Assembly (NCBI GenBank): GCA_015060625.1
Contig: SUYC01000010.1
Coordinates: 62,001 to 126,000 of the forward strand
From: Xylanibacter ruminicola
GTDB lineage: Bacteria > Bacteroidota > Bacteroidia > Bacteroidales > Bacteroidaceae
Direction: 5' to 3'
Length of the DNA stretch: 64,000 bases
Shown here in pieces: positions 41,252 through 51,007 of this stretch. Numbering within the stretch: position 1 is the stretch's first letter; each line of letters begins with the position of its first letter. The notes below the pieces were generated by a model that saw only the letters and a program-made list of their open reading frames with translations, was not told where the DNA came from and did not search any database. A program made the translations under genes and the position numbers.

Positions 41252-42052
41252 TTAGTCGTGGCAGATATCCCCAATCACCAGTCCGGCAATCATAAATCCG
41301 AAGATGGCGGTGATATGCGCCAGCGTGCCATTGATTTGGGCTTTCGATGAGCACCATTCATGGTTCAGCAGACTCTTGTCGCCTGGGCCGTCTTGCGCTT
41401 TGGGGCACATACACTTCTCGGTGCCACAGGTGGCATTATGGCCCCGGTTCTCCAGCAGTTCGTCGCTATACACGCACTGGAACTTTCGTTTCGGGAATTG
41501 CTTCTGCGACTTAAACTTCTTGCGCAGCGCGCGTGCCAATGGGTCGCCCTGCACCTTCCAGAATTCTGTGACTTTGATGCGTGTGGGGTCCAGCTTCAAG
41601 GCTGCTCCCATCGACGAGAACAACTTGGCTTGGGTTTTACAAGCCAGCAATATCAGGGCAGCCTTATCTTTCAGCGAGTCGATGGCATCGATGATGTAGT
41701 CGTAAGTGTCGAGTTCGAACTCATCCGCATTCTCGGCGGTGAAGATTTTCTGATGGGCTGTAATTTCAGCCGCTGGATTGATGGTGAGCAAGCGCTCTTT
41801 CAGCGCATCCACCTTCACCTGGCCGATGGTTTTGGTGGTGGCCATCAGCTGTCGGTTGATGTTGGTGATGCACACGCGGTCGCTATCCACAATCGTCAGT
41901 TGGCGTATGCCACTACGTATCAAACTCTCTGCGCACCATGAGCCAACACCGCCCACACCAAAGATAATCACCCTTTTCTGGGCTATCTGTTCCATGCGCT
42001 CGTTGCCAAGCAGTAGCTCCGAACGTCTAAAAATTGCATCTTGTATTGCCAT
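41252..42052 (-). CDS. tcdA: tRNA threonylcarbamoyladenosine dehydratase
   Basis: A 266-residue E1-like enzyme (CsdL/TcdA). VIIFGVGGVGSWCAESLIRSG is the ATP-binding site (given in part), followed by TNINRQLMATTKTIGQVKV. It forms the cyclic t6A modification in tRNAs reading ANN codons. The C-terminal part has a cysteine group (CGTEKCMC) and a final hydrophobic segment (AHITAIFGFMIAGLVIGDI). A TAATTTTG -7-like box lies at 42079-42072. It is not the sulfur-carrier E1, which is the ThiF at 57.0 kb. Confidence 0.92.
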   Translation of the reverse strand: MAIQDAIFRRSELLLGNERMEQIAQKRVIIFGVGGVGSWCAESLIRSGIRQLTIVDSDRVCITNINRQLMATTKTIGQVKVDALKERLLTINPAAEITAHQKIFTAENADEFELDTYDYIIDAIDSLKDKAALILLACKTQAKLFSSMGAALKLDPTRIKVTEFWKVQGDPLARALRKKFKSQKQFPKRKFQCVYSDELLENRGHNATCGTEKCMCPKAQDGPGDKSLLNHEWCSSKAQINGTLAHITAIFGFMIAGLVIGDICHD

Positions 42053-42126
42053 CTTGTTTAAATTTTGGCTGCAAAATTAACATATTTCCTGCAAATAAAT
42101 AACAAAATAGGTGGAAAAATACCAAT

Positions 42127-42197
42127 ATACCATCAATGTGGTATATGGAATGCCGCATGGTAGGGATTGTGGGGATGGAGAAATCGCCGTACCTTTG
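42127..42197 (+). promoter_or_regulatory. Promoter of the SusCD-OsmC-copper operon, matching that of cysK
   Basis: ATACCA (42127-42132) and TGGTAT (42139-42144) form an inverted repeat; GGTATATGGAATGCC starts at 42140; GGGATTGTGGG carries the -33 TTG (42167-42169); after 20 bases comes TACCTTTG (42190-42197). From GGTATAT to the -7 box the spacing is identical to the cysK promoter, with the same three conserved blocks. Confidence 0.75.
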
Positions 42198-42236
42198 CAC
42201 CCAGAAACATTAATTATTTAAAAAGGTTGTTAAGAT

Positions 42237-43109
42237 ATGAAGAAGTTAGTATTAACAATAGCAGTATTATTCAGCATCAGCAACGTATGGGCTGAAGGTA
42301 ACGGAGTGAATGGCGTCAACGAAGTGAAGGGCACCAACAATACAACCGTACGCACCATTAAAGCACCACGCTTTGCGCGTCCATTGGTCGAAAAGTGGAT
42401 CAAGGAATACGCAAAAACTCAGCCAGGCGTAGAGTTCCAGATTGCAAAGGGACAAGGTAATACCGACCTGAATGTGGTACTTGAAGATAAGAGCTTTAGT
42501 CAGATTGTTTATTTCGGAGAGACAGCCGTGCTGCCTATCACCGCACGCAGCTCTGAGGCAGCCCGACTGCTCGAAGGTAAGCACCTGAATAACAAGAAGC
42601 TAAAACAGCTTTATTTCCTGAATGAGGATTTCGACGAGGAAGTAAAGAAAAACAAGGTTTTCGAATCCATTACGGTCTATAGCGGTAGCAATGCCACCTC
42701 GGTAGCTTCGTCGTTCGCTCACAATTTTGGCGAGGAGAGCAGTAGTTTCCGTGGCAAGCGCATCTCGGGCGACGATTTGTTTCTGAATGCTGCCCTGCAG
42801 AAGGATCCCCTCGGCGTATCGTTCAACGCGCTGCCTAACATCTTCGATCTGGAGAGCCGTCATCTCAAGAGCGACATCTCGCTGGTGGGCCTGGATGTGA
42901 AGAAAGACGTGGCCGACAGTTTCAGCGATAACGGCACACTCGACGAACTGCTTGCTGCACTCGAGAATGGTAAGGAGTCGGAAGTGCCCATCGAGAAAGT
43001 CGGCATCAGCGTGAACACTACCGACGACGAGGTGAACAAGTTTCTGGAGTGGGTGCTGGCACAGGGTACCAAGTACAACCACGAATATGGATTGTTGAAT
43101 CTTAAATAA
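42237..43109 (+). CDS. PstS-like periplasmic substrate-binding protein
   Basis: A 290-residue exported protein (signal peptide ends NVWAEG). Motifs resembling the PstS/periplasmic binding fold are GVEFQIAKGQGNTDLNVVLE, SQIVYFGETAVLPITARSSE and FESITVYSGSNATSVASSFA. No ABC permease or ATPase is nearby, so it may act as a binding protein for the SusC/D-type importer that follows 17 bases later, or as a periplasmic store. Substrate unknown. It opens an eight-gene plus-strand operon. Confidence 0.65.
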   Translation: MKKLVLTIAVLFSISNVWAEGNGVNGVNEVKGTNNTTVRTIKAPRFARPLVEKWIKEYAKTQPGVEFQIAKGQGNTDLNVVLEDKSFSQIVYFGETAVLPITARSSEAARLLEGKHLNNKKLKQLYFLNEDFDEEVKKNKVFESITVYSGSNATSVASSFAHNFGEESSSFRGKRISGDDLFLNAALQKDPLGVSFNALPNIFDLESRHLKSDISLVGLDVKKDVADSFSDNGTLDELLAALENGKESEVPIEKVGISVNTTDDEVNKFLEWVLAQGTKYNHEYGLLNLK

Positions 43110-43126
43110 ATAGTAGTATTAGTCTT

Positions 43127-46100
43127 ATGGGAAAAAGATTGTTAGTTGCAACGCTTGTTGCAATAGGGCCCTTAGTGGCCTTTGCGCAGAACCTGATTAC
43201 CGGACACATCACAGACGTTCGCACCGGCGAGCCGCTGATAGGAGCTTCGGTGATAGTGAAAACTGATAAGGGACGAGGTGTGGTGACCGATGTGGATGGT
43301 AACTTTAAGCTTGAGACAAAGGTAGAAGCCCCACTGACCCTGAAAGTAGAATACGTAGGCTATCGTGCCCTCGATGTAGATGTTTACGATTTCGATGAGC
43401 CAGTAGAGATAGCCCTGATTGATAACTCGAACCGTCTGGACGAGGTGGTAGTAGTAGGTTATGGTGTACAGAAGCGTAAGCAGCTTACTGGTGCTGTAAC
43501 TACCGTAAAGAATGATGAGTTGCTTAATACCTCAACCTCGTTTGATAACATTCTTGGTGGTGCCGTTGCTGGTCTTGATGCCACCGCATCATCTGGTCAG
43601 CCCGGAGCAGCCATCAACATCCGTATCCGTGGTGGTAACTCTATCAATGCCGGCAATGAGCCGCTGTATGTCATCGACGGTGTGCTGCTCTACAATAGCA
43701 GTTCGGCCACCAATGCCGGTAACAGTGTGGCAGGTACCAATTTCAATCCGCTGGCTTCGATCAATCCGTCCGACATCGAGTCGATCGAGGTGCTGAAGGA
43801 TGTATCAGCCTCGGCCATCTATGGTTCGCGTGGTGCCAATGGTGTCATCATCGTCACCACCAAGAGTGGAAAGCATGGTAGGGTAAAGGTGGATTACGGT
43901 TACTCTATCGGTGTGTCGTCGGTTCGCAAGCGTCTGGATGTGCTCAATGCCGAACAGTGGGGTGAGTTATATCTGGAGTTGGCAACCGATGCCCAGAAGA
44001 AGGCTTCGGGTGTTACACCTGAATTAGTGAAAACCTGGGGCAACGGAACCGATTGGCAGGACGCCTTGTTCCGCACAGCTACCACCCAGCAGCACCAGGT
44101 GTCGGTAAGTGGTGGATCGGATCATGAGCGCTTTCACATTTCGGGCAACTATACCAATCAGGATGGTGTGATTCGCGGCACAGGATTTACCCGCTTGGGG
44201 GCACGTTTGAACTACGAGCGCGATATCCTGAAGAATATAACCGTTGGTCTGAAGTCGAGCTTCTCAAAGAGCACTCAGACCGGTTCTCAGTCGTTCCGCG
44301 GACAGTCGAACGGTGTGAGCGGCCTGCTGGAGTTGGCCTTGCGTACATCACCTGCAGTACCTATTTATACTACTGATGGTACCTACAACTATGCGAATCC
44401 TTTTGAGGCAGGCGACTTTGTGCGCAATGGCCTAACTCCTAATGCCATTGCCGACCTGAGCGAGGTGGATGCACAGACGCGAGTGGACAACACACTGGTG
44501 AGCGCTTTTGCACAGTGGGAAATCATCAAAGGTTTGAAATTGCGTACACAGGGTTCGGTAAACATCCTGAATACCCGTCAGAATGTGTTCGGTCCTGCCA
44601 CCTCACAGATTGGTTTCAACTCTGATGGCTATGGTGCCGTGGGTTCAAAGCGCTGGGAGAGCGACCAGGTTGAGGTCACCCTGACATGGAACAAGAAGAT
44701 TGGCCACGTCCACGAGTTCGAAGTGCTGGGTGGTTATACCTATCAGCAGGAGAAGAGTGAGCGTCTGCTTGGCAGTACGGCTGATTATGCCAACGACAAT
44801 CTGGGGTATCAGAGTCTGCAGTCGGGCTCACAGCTGATTGCTACCGAGACCGATTTCGTAACATCGGTTCTTTATTCAGGTATCGGTCGTATCAACTACT
44901 CGCTGCTGGATCGCTACCATCTTACAGCCACCTTGCGTGCCGATGGTTCAAGCCGTTTTGCCAAAAACAAGAAATGGGGCTGGTTCCCATCACTCGGATT
45001 TGCCTGGAATGTGAACGAAGAGCAATTCTTGAAGCACACCAAGTGGATTGAAGACTTGAAACTGCGTGCCAGCATCGGTACTGTGGGCAATCAGGAGATT
45101 GGCGACTATACGTTCCTCTCAACTTATGCTGCCACCCATTATTTCCTTGGCGGTATTAAGAATATAGCCTATTATCGTTCGGCTTTGGGCAACGACGACC
45201 TGAAGTGGGAAACTACCACCTCGTACGATTTGGGTTTCGACTTTAATATCCTGAAGGGTAAACTGGGTTTTGTTTTCGATGTGTATCACAAGAAAACTTC
45301 CGACCTGCTGCTGGATATTCCTGTTGAGCAGACTACAGGTTTCAGTCGTCAGCTTACAAACGTAGGCAACGTCACCAATGATGGTGTTGAGTTTGCTGTT
45401 AATGCCACCCTTTGGCAGGCTAAGGATTTGACATGGCAGGTGAGTGCCAATATTGCCCACAACCACAATGAGGTGACAAGCATCGGTACCGGACAGAGTG
45501 AGATTATCAACGGCAACCAGACCATTATCCGTCCAGGCGAAGCACTCGGTACTTACTATGGCTGGCAGTTTGATGGCATCGTGCAGACATCCGAGGATTT
45601 GAAGTCGGTTCCTTCACCATCCAACAAACCGGTCGTAGAATATGGCGACGTGAAGTATGTCGATCAGAATGGTGATGGTGTGGTAGATCAGGAGAACGAC
45701 CGTGTGGTTCTTGGTTCGGCACAGCCCGATTTCACCTACGGATTTGCCACCCAACTGCGTTATAAGAACTGGAACCTGAGTCTGAATTTCCAAGGTTCCT
45801 ACGGCAATAAGCTCTATAATCAGATGGAACAGGCACTCGAATCGCCTAATGCCAGCTATAATGCTTCCACCAAGCTGCTGAACCGTTGGACAGCCGAGAA
45901 TCCCAGCACTACCATCCCACGTGCCGTAGCTCAGAATAACTACAGCGCTTATCTGGATAGCCGCTTTATTGAAGATGCCAGTTATCTGCGCCTGAAGAAT
46001 ATCCAGATCGGCTATAACTTCCAACCACAGGTCGGTAACAATCAAAAGCTGGGTATCTATCTCTACGCTTCGGCTCAGAACCTGCTTACGATAACCAGTT

Positions 46101-46195
46101 ACAGTGGTTTCGACCCTGAGTACAGTGGCTATGTCGATCGTGGAACCTATCCTGCATCTCGTACATTTACATTTGGTGTTAAACTGTCGTATTAA
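43127..46195 (+). CDS. SusC/RagA-family TonB-dependent transporter
   Basis: A 1022-residue outer membrane transporter. Signal peptide; CarboxypepD-like domain (residues 25-105, HITDVRTGEPLIGASVIV); SusC-type plug with the TonB-box neighbour LDEVVVVGYG, INIRIRGGNSINAGNEPLYV (in part) and IEVLKDVSASAIYGSRGANG; then the barrel ending RTFTFGVKLSY. It pairs with the SusD-like gene 20 bases downstream. Neighbours are not glycoside hydrolases but OsmC-like and copper-related proteins, so the cargo is probably not a glycan. Confidence 0.93.
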   Translation: MGKRLLVATLVAIGPLVAFAQNLITGHITDVRTGEPLIGASVIVKTDKGRGVVTDVDGNFKLETKVEAPLTLKVEYVGYRALDVDVYDFDEPVEIALIDNSNRLDEVVVVGYGVQKRKQLTGAVTTVKNDELLNTSTSFDNILGGAVAGLDATASSGQPGAAINIRIRGGNSINAGNEPLYVIDGVLLYNSSSATNAGNSVAGTNFNPLASINPSDIESIEVLKDVSASAIYGSRGANGVIIVTTKSGKHGRVKVDYGYSIGVSSVRKRLDVLNAEQWGELYLELATDAQKKASGVTPELVKTWGNGTDWQDALFRTATTQQHQVSVSGGSDHERFHISGNYTNQDGVIRGTGFTRLGARLNYERDILKNITVGLKSSFSKSTQTGSQSFRGQSNGVSGLLELALRTSPAVPIYTTDGTYNYANPFEAGDFVRNGLTPNAIADLSEVDAQTRVDNTLVSAFAQWEIIKGLKLRTQGSVNILNTRQNVFGPATSQIGFNSDGYGAVGSKRWESDQVEVTLTWNKKIGHVHEFEVLGGYTYQQEKSERLLGSTADYANDNLGYQSLQSGSQLIATETDFVTSVLYSGIGRINYSLLDRYHLTATLRADGSSRFAKNKKWGWFPSLGFAWNVNEEQFLKHTKWIEDLKLRASIGTVGNQEIGDYTFLSTYAATHYFLGGIKNIAYYRSALGNDDLKWETTTSYDLGFDFNILKGKLGFVFDVYHKKTSDLLLDIPVEQTTGFSRQLTNVGNVTNDGVEFAVNATLWQAKDLTWQVSANIAHNHNEVTSIGTGQSEIINGNQTIIRPGEALGTYYGWQFDGIVQTSEDLKSVPSPSNKPVVEYGDVKYVDQNGDGVVDQENDRVVLGSAQPDFTYGFATQLRYKNWNLSLNFQGSYGNKLYNQMEQALESPNASYNASTKLLNRWTAENPSTTIPRAVAQNNYSAYLDSRFIEDASYLRLKNIQIGYNFQPQVGNNQKLGIYLYASAQNLLTITSYSGFDPEYSGYVDRGTYPASRTFTFGVKLSY

Positions 46196-46215
46196 TTTTA
46201 GAAAGGAAATCAAAC

Positions 46216-47847
46216 ATGAAAAAGAATCAGATATATCATACAGCTCAATCGCTGTTGGCAGGCGTGGTACTGGGCTTGTCACTCACCTCGTGCGAGTCGT
46301 TGGATCAGGGCAACCTGAGCGAGCTGGCCGAAAGCAATCTTCCTCAGAGCGATGCCGATGCCAAGGCGCTAGTGAATGCCGTTTATGCTTCGGATATAGA
46401 ACTGGCCACTACTTACATGTATCTTATCGACCTCACTACCGAGACCACCGTGAGCGGCGAGAATCCCAATGGTGGAGGTGGCATGTTAGGACTGCTCTCA
46501 TGGGATGGAACCAACTCCTATGTGGTGAGCTTGTGGCGTGCTGTATATGCCTCGCTGGCACGTGCTAACGATACCATCGAGAAGTTGCAGACTAATCCTG
46601 CAGGCGTGTCACCCGAGATTGCATCGCAGGTGATAGGCGAAGCCAAGTTTCTGCGTGCTTACTATCTGAACTATGCCGTGCAGCTGTGGGGGCCAGTGCC
46701 TGTCATCACCAGCAGCAATGGCGGTACAAATGCAGTAAGAAACTCGGAGACAGAGGTCTATCAGCAGATAGTGGCCGACCTTGAGGATGCTGCAGCCCGA
46801 CTGCCTGAGCGCAGTAAGCAGAGTCAGGGTGATATCGGTCGTGCCTCGCGTGGTGCAGCCTTGGCTGCCTTGGCAAAGGTTTACCTGACCTGGGCTCAGG
46901 TGGATGACGAACTGACCGATGCGCAGCGCAAGGAGTATTTCGGCAAGTCGGCTCAGTATGCACAGCAGGTGATCGATTCTAATGAATATAGTCTGGAAGA
47001 GAATTTCTACGACAACTGGAACAACCAGAATCGAAATGGTAAGGAGAGCATATTTGCCATCCAGTTCTATTTGGGATCAAGCACACGCGATGGCGATGCT
47101 TCGGGCAATAACCACCTGTGCCACTGCTCGTTCTCAACCAGCTTCAGTGTGTCGCTGCCACATATCGCACCTGGTCCGGACAACACCGTCGAGAATTCAT
47201 ATCTGCCGGGTGATCAGCGCAAGGAGGTATCATTTGCCGACTCACTTTGGCGTCCTTCTACACAGAACTATTTCCACTTCTATTTTGATGCCGACGGTGA
47301 TGGCATCCGCGAGTCGGGCTTCTCACGCTACAACAAGTACATCGACCATGACAGGGTTGAGACAAGTGCTGCCGACCGTGCTATGAACCGTCAGGTAATC
47401 CGTCTGGCTGAGGTGTATCTGGTACTGGCCGAGGCTATCAACGAGCGTGACGGACAGCCTAATCAGCAGGCCTACGATGCCTTCAACAAGGTGCGTCGCC
47501 GTGCATTCCGCGAGGATATCTTCAGCGCAGCAGCGCAGTCACACGATTTGGAGGCAGGACTGGATTACGATGGTTTCAAGAGTGCCATCATACAGGAACG
47601 CTCATGGGAGTTCGTCCTGGAGCAGAAACATCTGCTCGACCTGAAGCGCTGGAAGATTCTGGTGAAGACCATTAAGAATAGTGCTTTGGCCAAGAACTTC
47701 CCAGAGTATAACAAGCAGACGATTGATTTCAAGCATTATCGTTTCCCCATCCCACAAGCACAACGAGTAGTTAACCCCAATCTCTGGCAAAACTATGGCT
47801 ACGATGGTTCCGACATCGCCACCAACCCCTATGTAGGCAGAGAATAA
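46216..47847 (+). CDS. SusD/RagB-family surface lipoprotein
   Basis: A 543-residue lipoprotein (lipobox LTSC at residue 26). SusD features: SLWRAVYASLARANDTIEKL, GEAKFLRAYYLNYAVQLWGPV (in part), the TPR-like AKVYLTWAQVDDELTD, RLAEVYLVLAEAINERDGQP and the C-terminal ERSWEFVLEQKHLLDLKRWK. It binds substrate at the cell surface and closes the SusC lid. Followed by exported OsmC-like proteins 20 bases later. Confidence 0.93.
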   Translation: MKKNQIYHTAQSLLAGVVLGLSLTSCESLDQGNLSELAESNLPQSDADAKALVNAVYASDIELATTYMYLIDLTTETTVSGENPNGGGGMLGLLSWDGTNSYVVSLWRAVYASLARANDTIEKLQTNPAGVSPEIASQVIGEAKFLRAYYLNYAVQLWGPVPVITSSNGGTNAVRNSETEVYQQIVADLEDAAARLPERSKQSQGDIGRASRGAALAALAKVYLTWAQVDDELTDAQRKEYFGKSAQYAQQVIDSNEYSLEENFYDNWNNQNRNGKESIFAIQFYLGSSTRDGDASGNNHLCHCSFSTSFSVSLPHIAPGPDNTVENSYLPGDQRKEVSFADSLWRPSTQNYFHFYFDADGDGIRESGFSRYNKYIDHDRVETSAADRAMNRQVIRLAEVYLVLAEAINERDGQPNQQAYDAFNKVRRRAFREDIFSAAAQSHDLEAGLDYDGFKSAIIQERSWEFVLEQKHLLDLKRWKILVKTIKNSALAKNFPEYNKQTIDFKHYRFPIPQAQRVVNPNLWQNYGYDGSDIATNPYVGRE

Positions 47848-47867
47848 AAAACAAGAGAGAGAATCAT

Positions 47868-49136
47868 ATGAAAAGATTAATTTTGTCAGCCGTAATTGCA
47901 AGTGCCACCCTCACGGGGGCACTTGCTCAACAAAACGATCAGCGTCTGAATAAGGCCATCACCGATAAAGGCTATTTTCAGAAAGCCTGGAAGAGTGCAC
48001 CATCATTTCGCGACCTGCTTAAGCGTCGCAAGGCAGCAGTCAATCAGTTCAGGGCTATCCCTACTGCAGCATTGCAACCCATCACTATCAGAGCTTTTGC
48101 CACAGCAGAGCAGCGTGCCGGCACACGTCATGTGATTATACGTGAGCATCAGTATCTGAATGACAGTGGTTACAATAATGGTGGCTTCGACCTGGGAATT
48201 GGTACTCCCGACCATGTGATTGCAGCTATTGCCGGTGATATCATCGACAGTTACGTCACACAGGCTGCTATCAAGGGCGTTGCCATCGACTCGCTTGCCA
48301 TCAATATCAAGCAGACTGGGCATTCGCTGCAGAACTGGGGACTGGATTATACCATCTTTATTGATTCGCCTGCTTCTGACCAGCAACTTGAGGAGTTACG
48401 TGTCCTGGCCGAGAAAAACTCACCACTTTATCAGTTCTCTATACGTGCGCATAAGGTAAACACAACAGTTGAACTGCATAAGAGTGCCAAGGATTTGGTG
48501 ATTCCACCTACCTATCAGCCTGGTCTGCGCGAGTTCATAGAATGGGAAACACGTAAAGGTGAGGCCAACAAGCAATTGCGCGAAAGTGGTCAGCGTCCCG
48601 ATAAGGCGAAGTTTGGTGGCTATGCCTACGACTATCCTTACTCTCGTAAGAACGAGTTCACGCCTGCTCAGAGCGAGAGCTATCTGAATCCTGACGGTCC
48701 CACTGCTTTCATCAACCCCTCATCAGGTGTAACCGTACTTCAAGTGCGCCATCACAGAGTTCTGCAGGATCATCCACAGATCTTCGGCGGAAATGACCTT
48801 GGACCTACTGCGGTTGAGAGTCATATCGGATTGCTTGGTTCGTGCTTTACCCATGTGGCAGAGGGAACCGCAGCACGCAACAGGATTCCATTTGATACCC
48901 TTAACGTAGCACTTACTGCCCAGTTCGACCCACGCAGCGGTCGCAAAGGCTACGAGCAAACCCCACTTTATCCTACCGACATACAGATGCGTGTGGTGAT
49001 AAGCAGTCCACGCAGTGAGGCTGAGATCCGTCAGCTGGTTGCCGATACCGAGCGTGGATGCCCCATCTACAATCTGGTAACCAACGCGCAGGAAATCAAA
49101 GGAGGTATAAAAAGAGTAATAGCAAAAAATAAGTAA
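47868..49136 (+). CDS. Exported tandem OsmC-like protein, copy 1
   Basis: A 422-residue exported protein with two OsmC/Ohr-type domains. The C-terminal one (residues 290-420) keeps both redox cysteines: Cys326 in LLGSCFTHVAEGTAARN and Cys398 in ERGCPIYNLVTNAQEI. The N-terminal domain (residues 60-210) has the fold signature (GIGTPDHVIAAIAGDIIDSY) but has lost both; the second site reads EKNSPLYQ. OsmC proteins reduce organic peroxides with thiols and are normally cytoplasmic and single-domain. Export and duplication are unusual. A paralogue follows 24 bases downstream. It may process a thiol, peroxide or persulfide in the periplasm. Confidence 0.75.
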   Translation: MKRLILSAVIASATLTGALAQQNDQRLNKAITDKGYFQKAWKSAPSFRDLLKRRKAAVNQFRAIPTAALQPITIRAFATAEQRAGTRHVIIREHQYLNDSGYNNGGFDLGIGTPDHVIAAIAGDIIDSYVTQAAIKGVAIDSLAINIKQTGHSLQNWGLDYTIFIDSPASDQQLEELRVLAEKNSPLYQFSIRAHKVNTTVELHKSAKDLVIPPTYQPGLREFIEWETRKGEANKQLRESGQRPDKAKFGGYAYDYPYSRKNEFTPAQSESYLNPDGPTAFINPSSGVTVLQVRHHRVLQDHPQIFGGNDLGPTAVESHIGLLGSCFTHVAEGTAARNRIPFDTLNVALTAQFDPRSGRKGYEQTPLYPTDIQMRVVISSPRSEAEIRQLVADTERGCPIYNLVTNAQEIKGGIKRVIAKNK

Positions 49137-49160
49137 TCACATAAAAAAGGAGAAGTAGTT

Positions 49161-50396
49161 ATGAAAAAGAATCAGATTGTTATCATTACAGCAGCCCTTG
49201 CTTTGCAGGTTAGTAGTGCACTCGCACAGGGGCCTCTCAACATCTTTAAGTCGGCTCAGCAGAAAGCCAAGTTGGAACAGAATGCCCCTTCGTTGCGTAA
49301 CCACCTGAAGGAGCGTAAGGTGGCCCTCGAAGCCTGGAAGGCTATTCCTGCCAGCGACCTGCAGCCTGTGACGCTGACTGCTAACGTCACCGCCAAGAAC
49401 CGCTCGGGCGTGCGTGAACTCCGAATCAGAGAGTTTCATTATATTGGCGACTGTGGTTATGCACATGGTGGACAGGATTCGGGTGTGGACACCCCAACTA
49501 CAGCTCAGGCCGTATTTGCTTCGGATCTTGCCGACAGCTATCTGAATCAGGCTGCGCTGCTGGGTATCGATATCGACTCGCTGACTATCGAAATCCACGG
49601 TCAGCCCGACAAGGTGAAAACCAATCGTGTGTGGTATCCCCGCAACTTCCTCTACACCATCTATATCGATTCTCCTGCCTCCGATGCCGAACTTGAGAAG
49701 TTGGCTGTATTGGCAGAGCAGAACTCGGCTGTGGCTACTCTGGTAAAGGCAGCCGTTGTGCCACAGCTCACCATCGATCGCAAGGAGTCACCACGCGAGA
49801 AGAAGGTTGAAGGCGCCACCTTGGCTGGACTTCGCGAGTATATCTGGGGTAAGCGTCAGGCGCTGGAGGCAAGCAAGGCGAAAGCAGAAGCAGCAAAAGC
49901 CAAGAATCCAAAGGCTGACGCAGATGCCTTGCGTAAAGCACTTGCTCCCAAGCAGGGACCATGGGTAAAGGTGTTCCCCAATGGTGTTCGTCAGCTTACC
50001 GTAAATGATAAGTATCTCATTCTGCACGACAACCCTGCCTATCTGGGTGGCACCAACCTTGGTTTTACCTCTATCGAGGGTGTGCTGGGCATTCTGGGCA
50101 CCTGTATCACCCACATCTCTCTGGGACAGGCAGCCGAGCGTGCATTGGATGTCGATTCGATCTCGCTGACCGTCGAGGCTGAATGGGACCCACGAGCAGG
50201 TCGCAAGGGTTATGAGAATTTGTCTATCGCTCCCCAGAACGTGCGCTACACACTCCATGTATTGACTCCCGAGAGCGAACAAGCAGTGAAAGAATGGATT
50301 GAGGCTGTAGAGAAGATTTGCCCCATGTACAACCTCTTTAAGGACACACAGACATTCGAGCATCGCATCGTACGTGGTAGTTTTAAAAGACAATAA
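49161..50396 (+). CDS. Exported tandem OsmC-like protein, copy 2
   Basis: A 411-residue paralogue of the preceding gene with a signal peptide (ALQVSSALAQ). The C-terminal domain keeps Cys315 in ILGTCITHISLGQAAE and Cys387 in VEKICPMYNLFKD, again 72 residues apart as in copy 1; the N-terminal domain has lost both (EQNSAVATL). A charged linker with Ala/Lys repeats (ASKAKAEAAKAKNPKADAD) joins the domains. The shared pattern shows the duplication of domains happened before that of genes. The stop overlaps the next start by one base. Confidence 0.75.
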   Translation: MKKNQIVIITAALALQVSSALAQGPLNIFKSAQQKAKLEQNAPSLRNHLKERKVALEAWKAIPASDLQPVTLTANVTAKNRSGVRELRIREFHYIGDCGYAHGGQDSGVDTPTTAQAVFASDLADSYLNQAALLGIDIDSLTIEIHGQPDKVKTNRVWYPRNFLYTIYIDSPASDAELEKLAVLAEQNSAVATLVKAAVVPQLTIDRKESPREKKVEGATLAGLREYIWGKRQALEASKAKAEAAKAKNPKADADALRKALAPKQGPWVKVFPNGVRQLTVNDKYLILHDNPAYLGGTNLGFTSIEGVLGILGTCITHISLGQAAERALDVDSISLTVEAEWDPRAGRKGYENLSIAPQNVRYTLHVLTPESEQAVKEWIEAVEKICPMYNLFKDTQTFEHRIVRGSFKRQ

Positions 50397-51007
50397 TGAT
50401 GAAGTATGAGCCTGCATATTTACTCGCTTTGGCTACTTGGCCGGTAACCGTTTGTGCTACCAATGCACAGGCAGACTCACTACGCATAGCTCGTCCGGCC
50501 GCTTTTCCTGCTGTAAGCCGACATCAGACGCTCGACTCGCTGAAAGCAGAAGTGAAGCTGCAACTGGAGCAGCGGTACGGACAGCACTATGGGTGCTCGG
50601 CACTCTCACTAACCTCTATCGCCGCTACGCTGGGCAGTCCACTAAGCGAGCAGCAGCTTCGAAGCATGTCGGAGGCGTTCTCTGGTGGTATCGGGCATAA
50701 GTTTGGTGAAGGTACTTGTGGTGCACTTACTGGTGCCATCGCGGCCTTGGGGTTCTATGCCAGCGGTGATAAGGAGAAGCATTTGCGGTTGGCTGCCGAA
50801 GTATATGATGAGTTCAAGAAACAACAGGGAACCATTTCGTGTGGTGATATCTACGCCCGTTATCATTTTGATCACTGCGACGGATGTAATCTGTGTGCGA
50901 TACAGAAGGTGATTGAAGTTCTTTATCGTGAAGGCGATATCATGACAGGAACAATCGCTCCATGGCAACAAACATTAGTTGAACAAATTCAAAAAGAAGA
51001 GAGATGA
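50396..51007 (+). CDS. Exported C-GCAxxG-C-C family protein
   Basis: A 203-residue protein of the C-GCAxxG-C-C redox family. The spaced cysteines are in HYGCSALSLT, GEGTCGALTGAIAALGFYA and SCGDIYARYHFDHCDGCNLC. Most members are cytoplasmic and lie near redox or sulfur genes; this one starts with a hydrophobic signal-like segment (YLLALATWPVTVCATNAQA), so it is probably exported like its OsmC neighbours. The cysteines may bind a metal or handle disulfides. It overlaps both neighbours, so translation is coupled. Confidence 0.75.
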   Translation: MMKYEPAYLLALATWPVTVCATNAQADSLRIARPAAFPAVSRHQTLDSLKAEVKLQLEQRYGQHYGCSALSLTSIAATLGSPLSEQQLRSMSEAFSGGIGHKFGEGTCGALTGAIAALGFYASGDKEKHLRLAAEVYDEFKKQQGTISCGDIYARYHFDHCDGCNLCAIQKVIEVLYREGDIMTGTIAPWQQTLVEQIQKEER

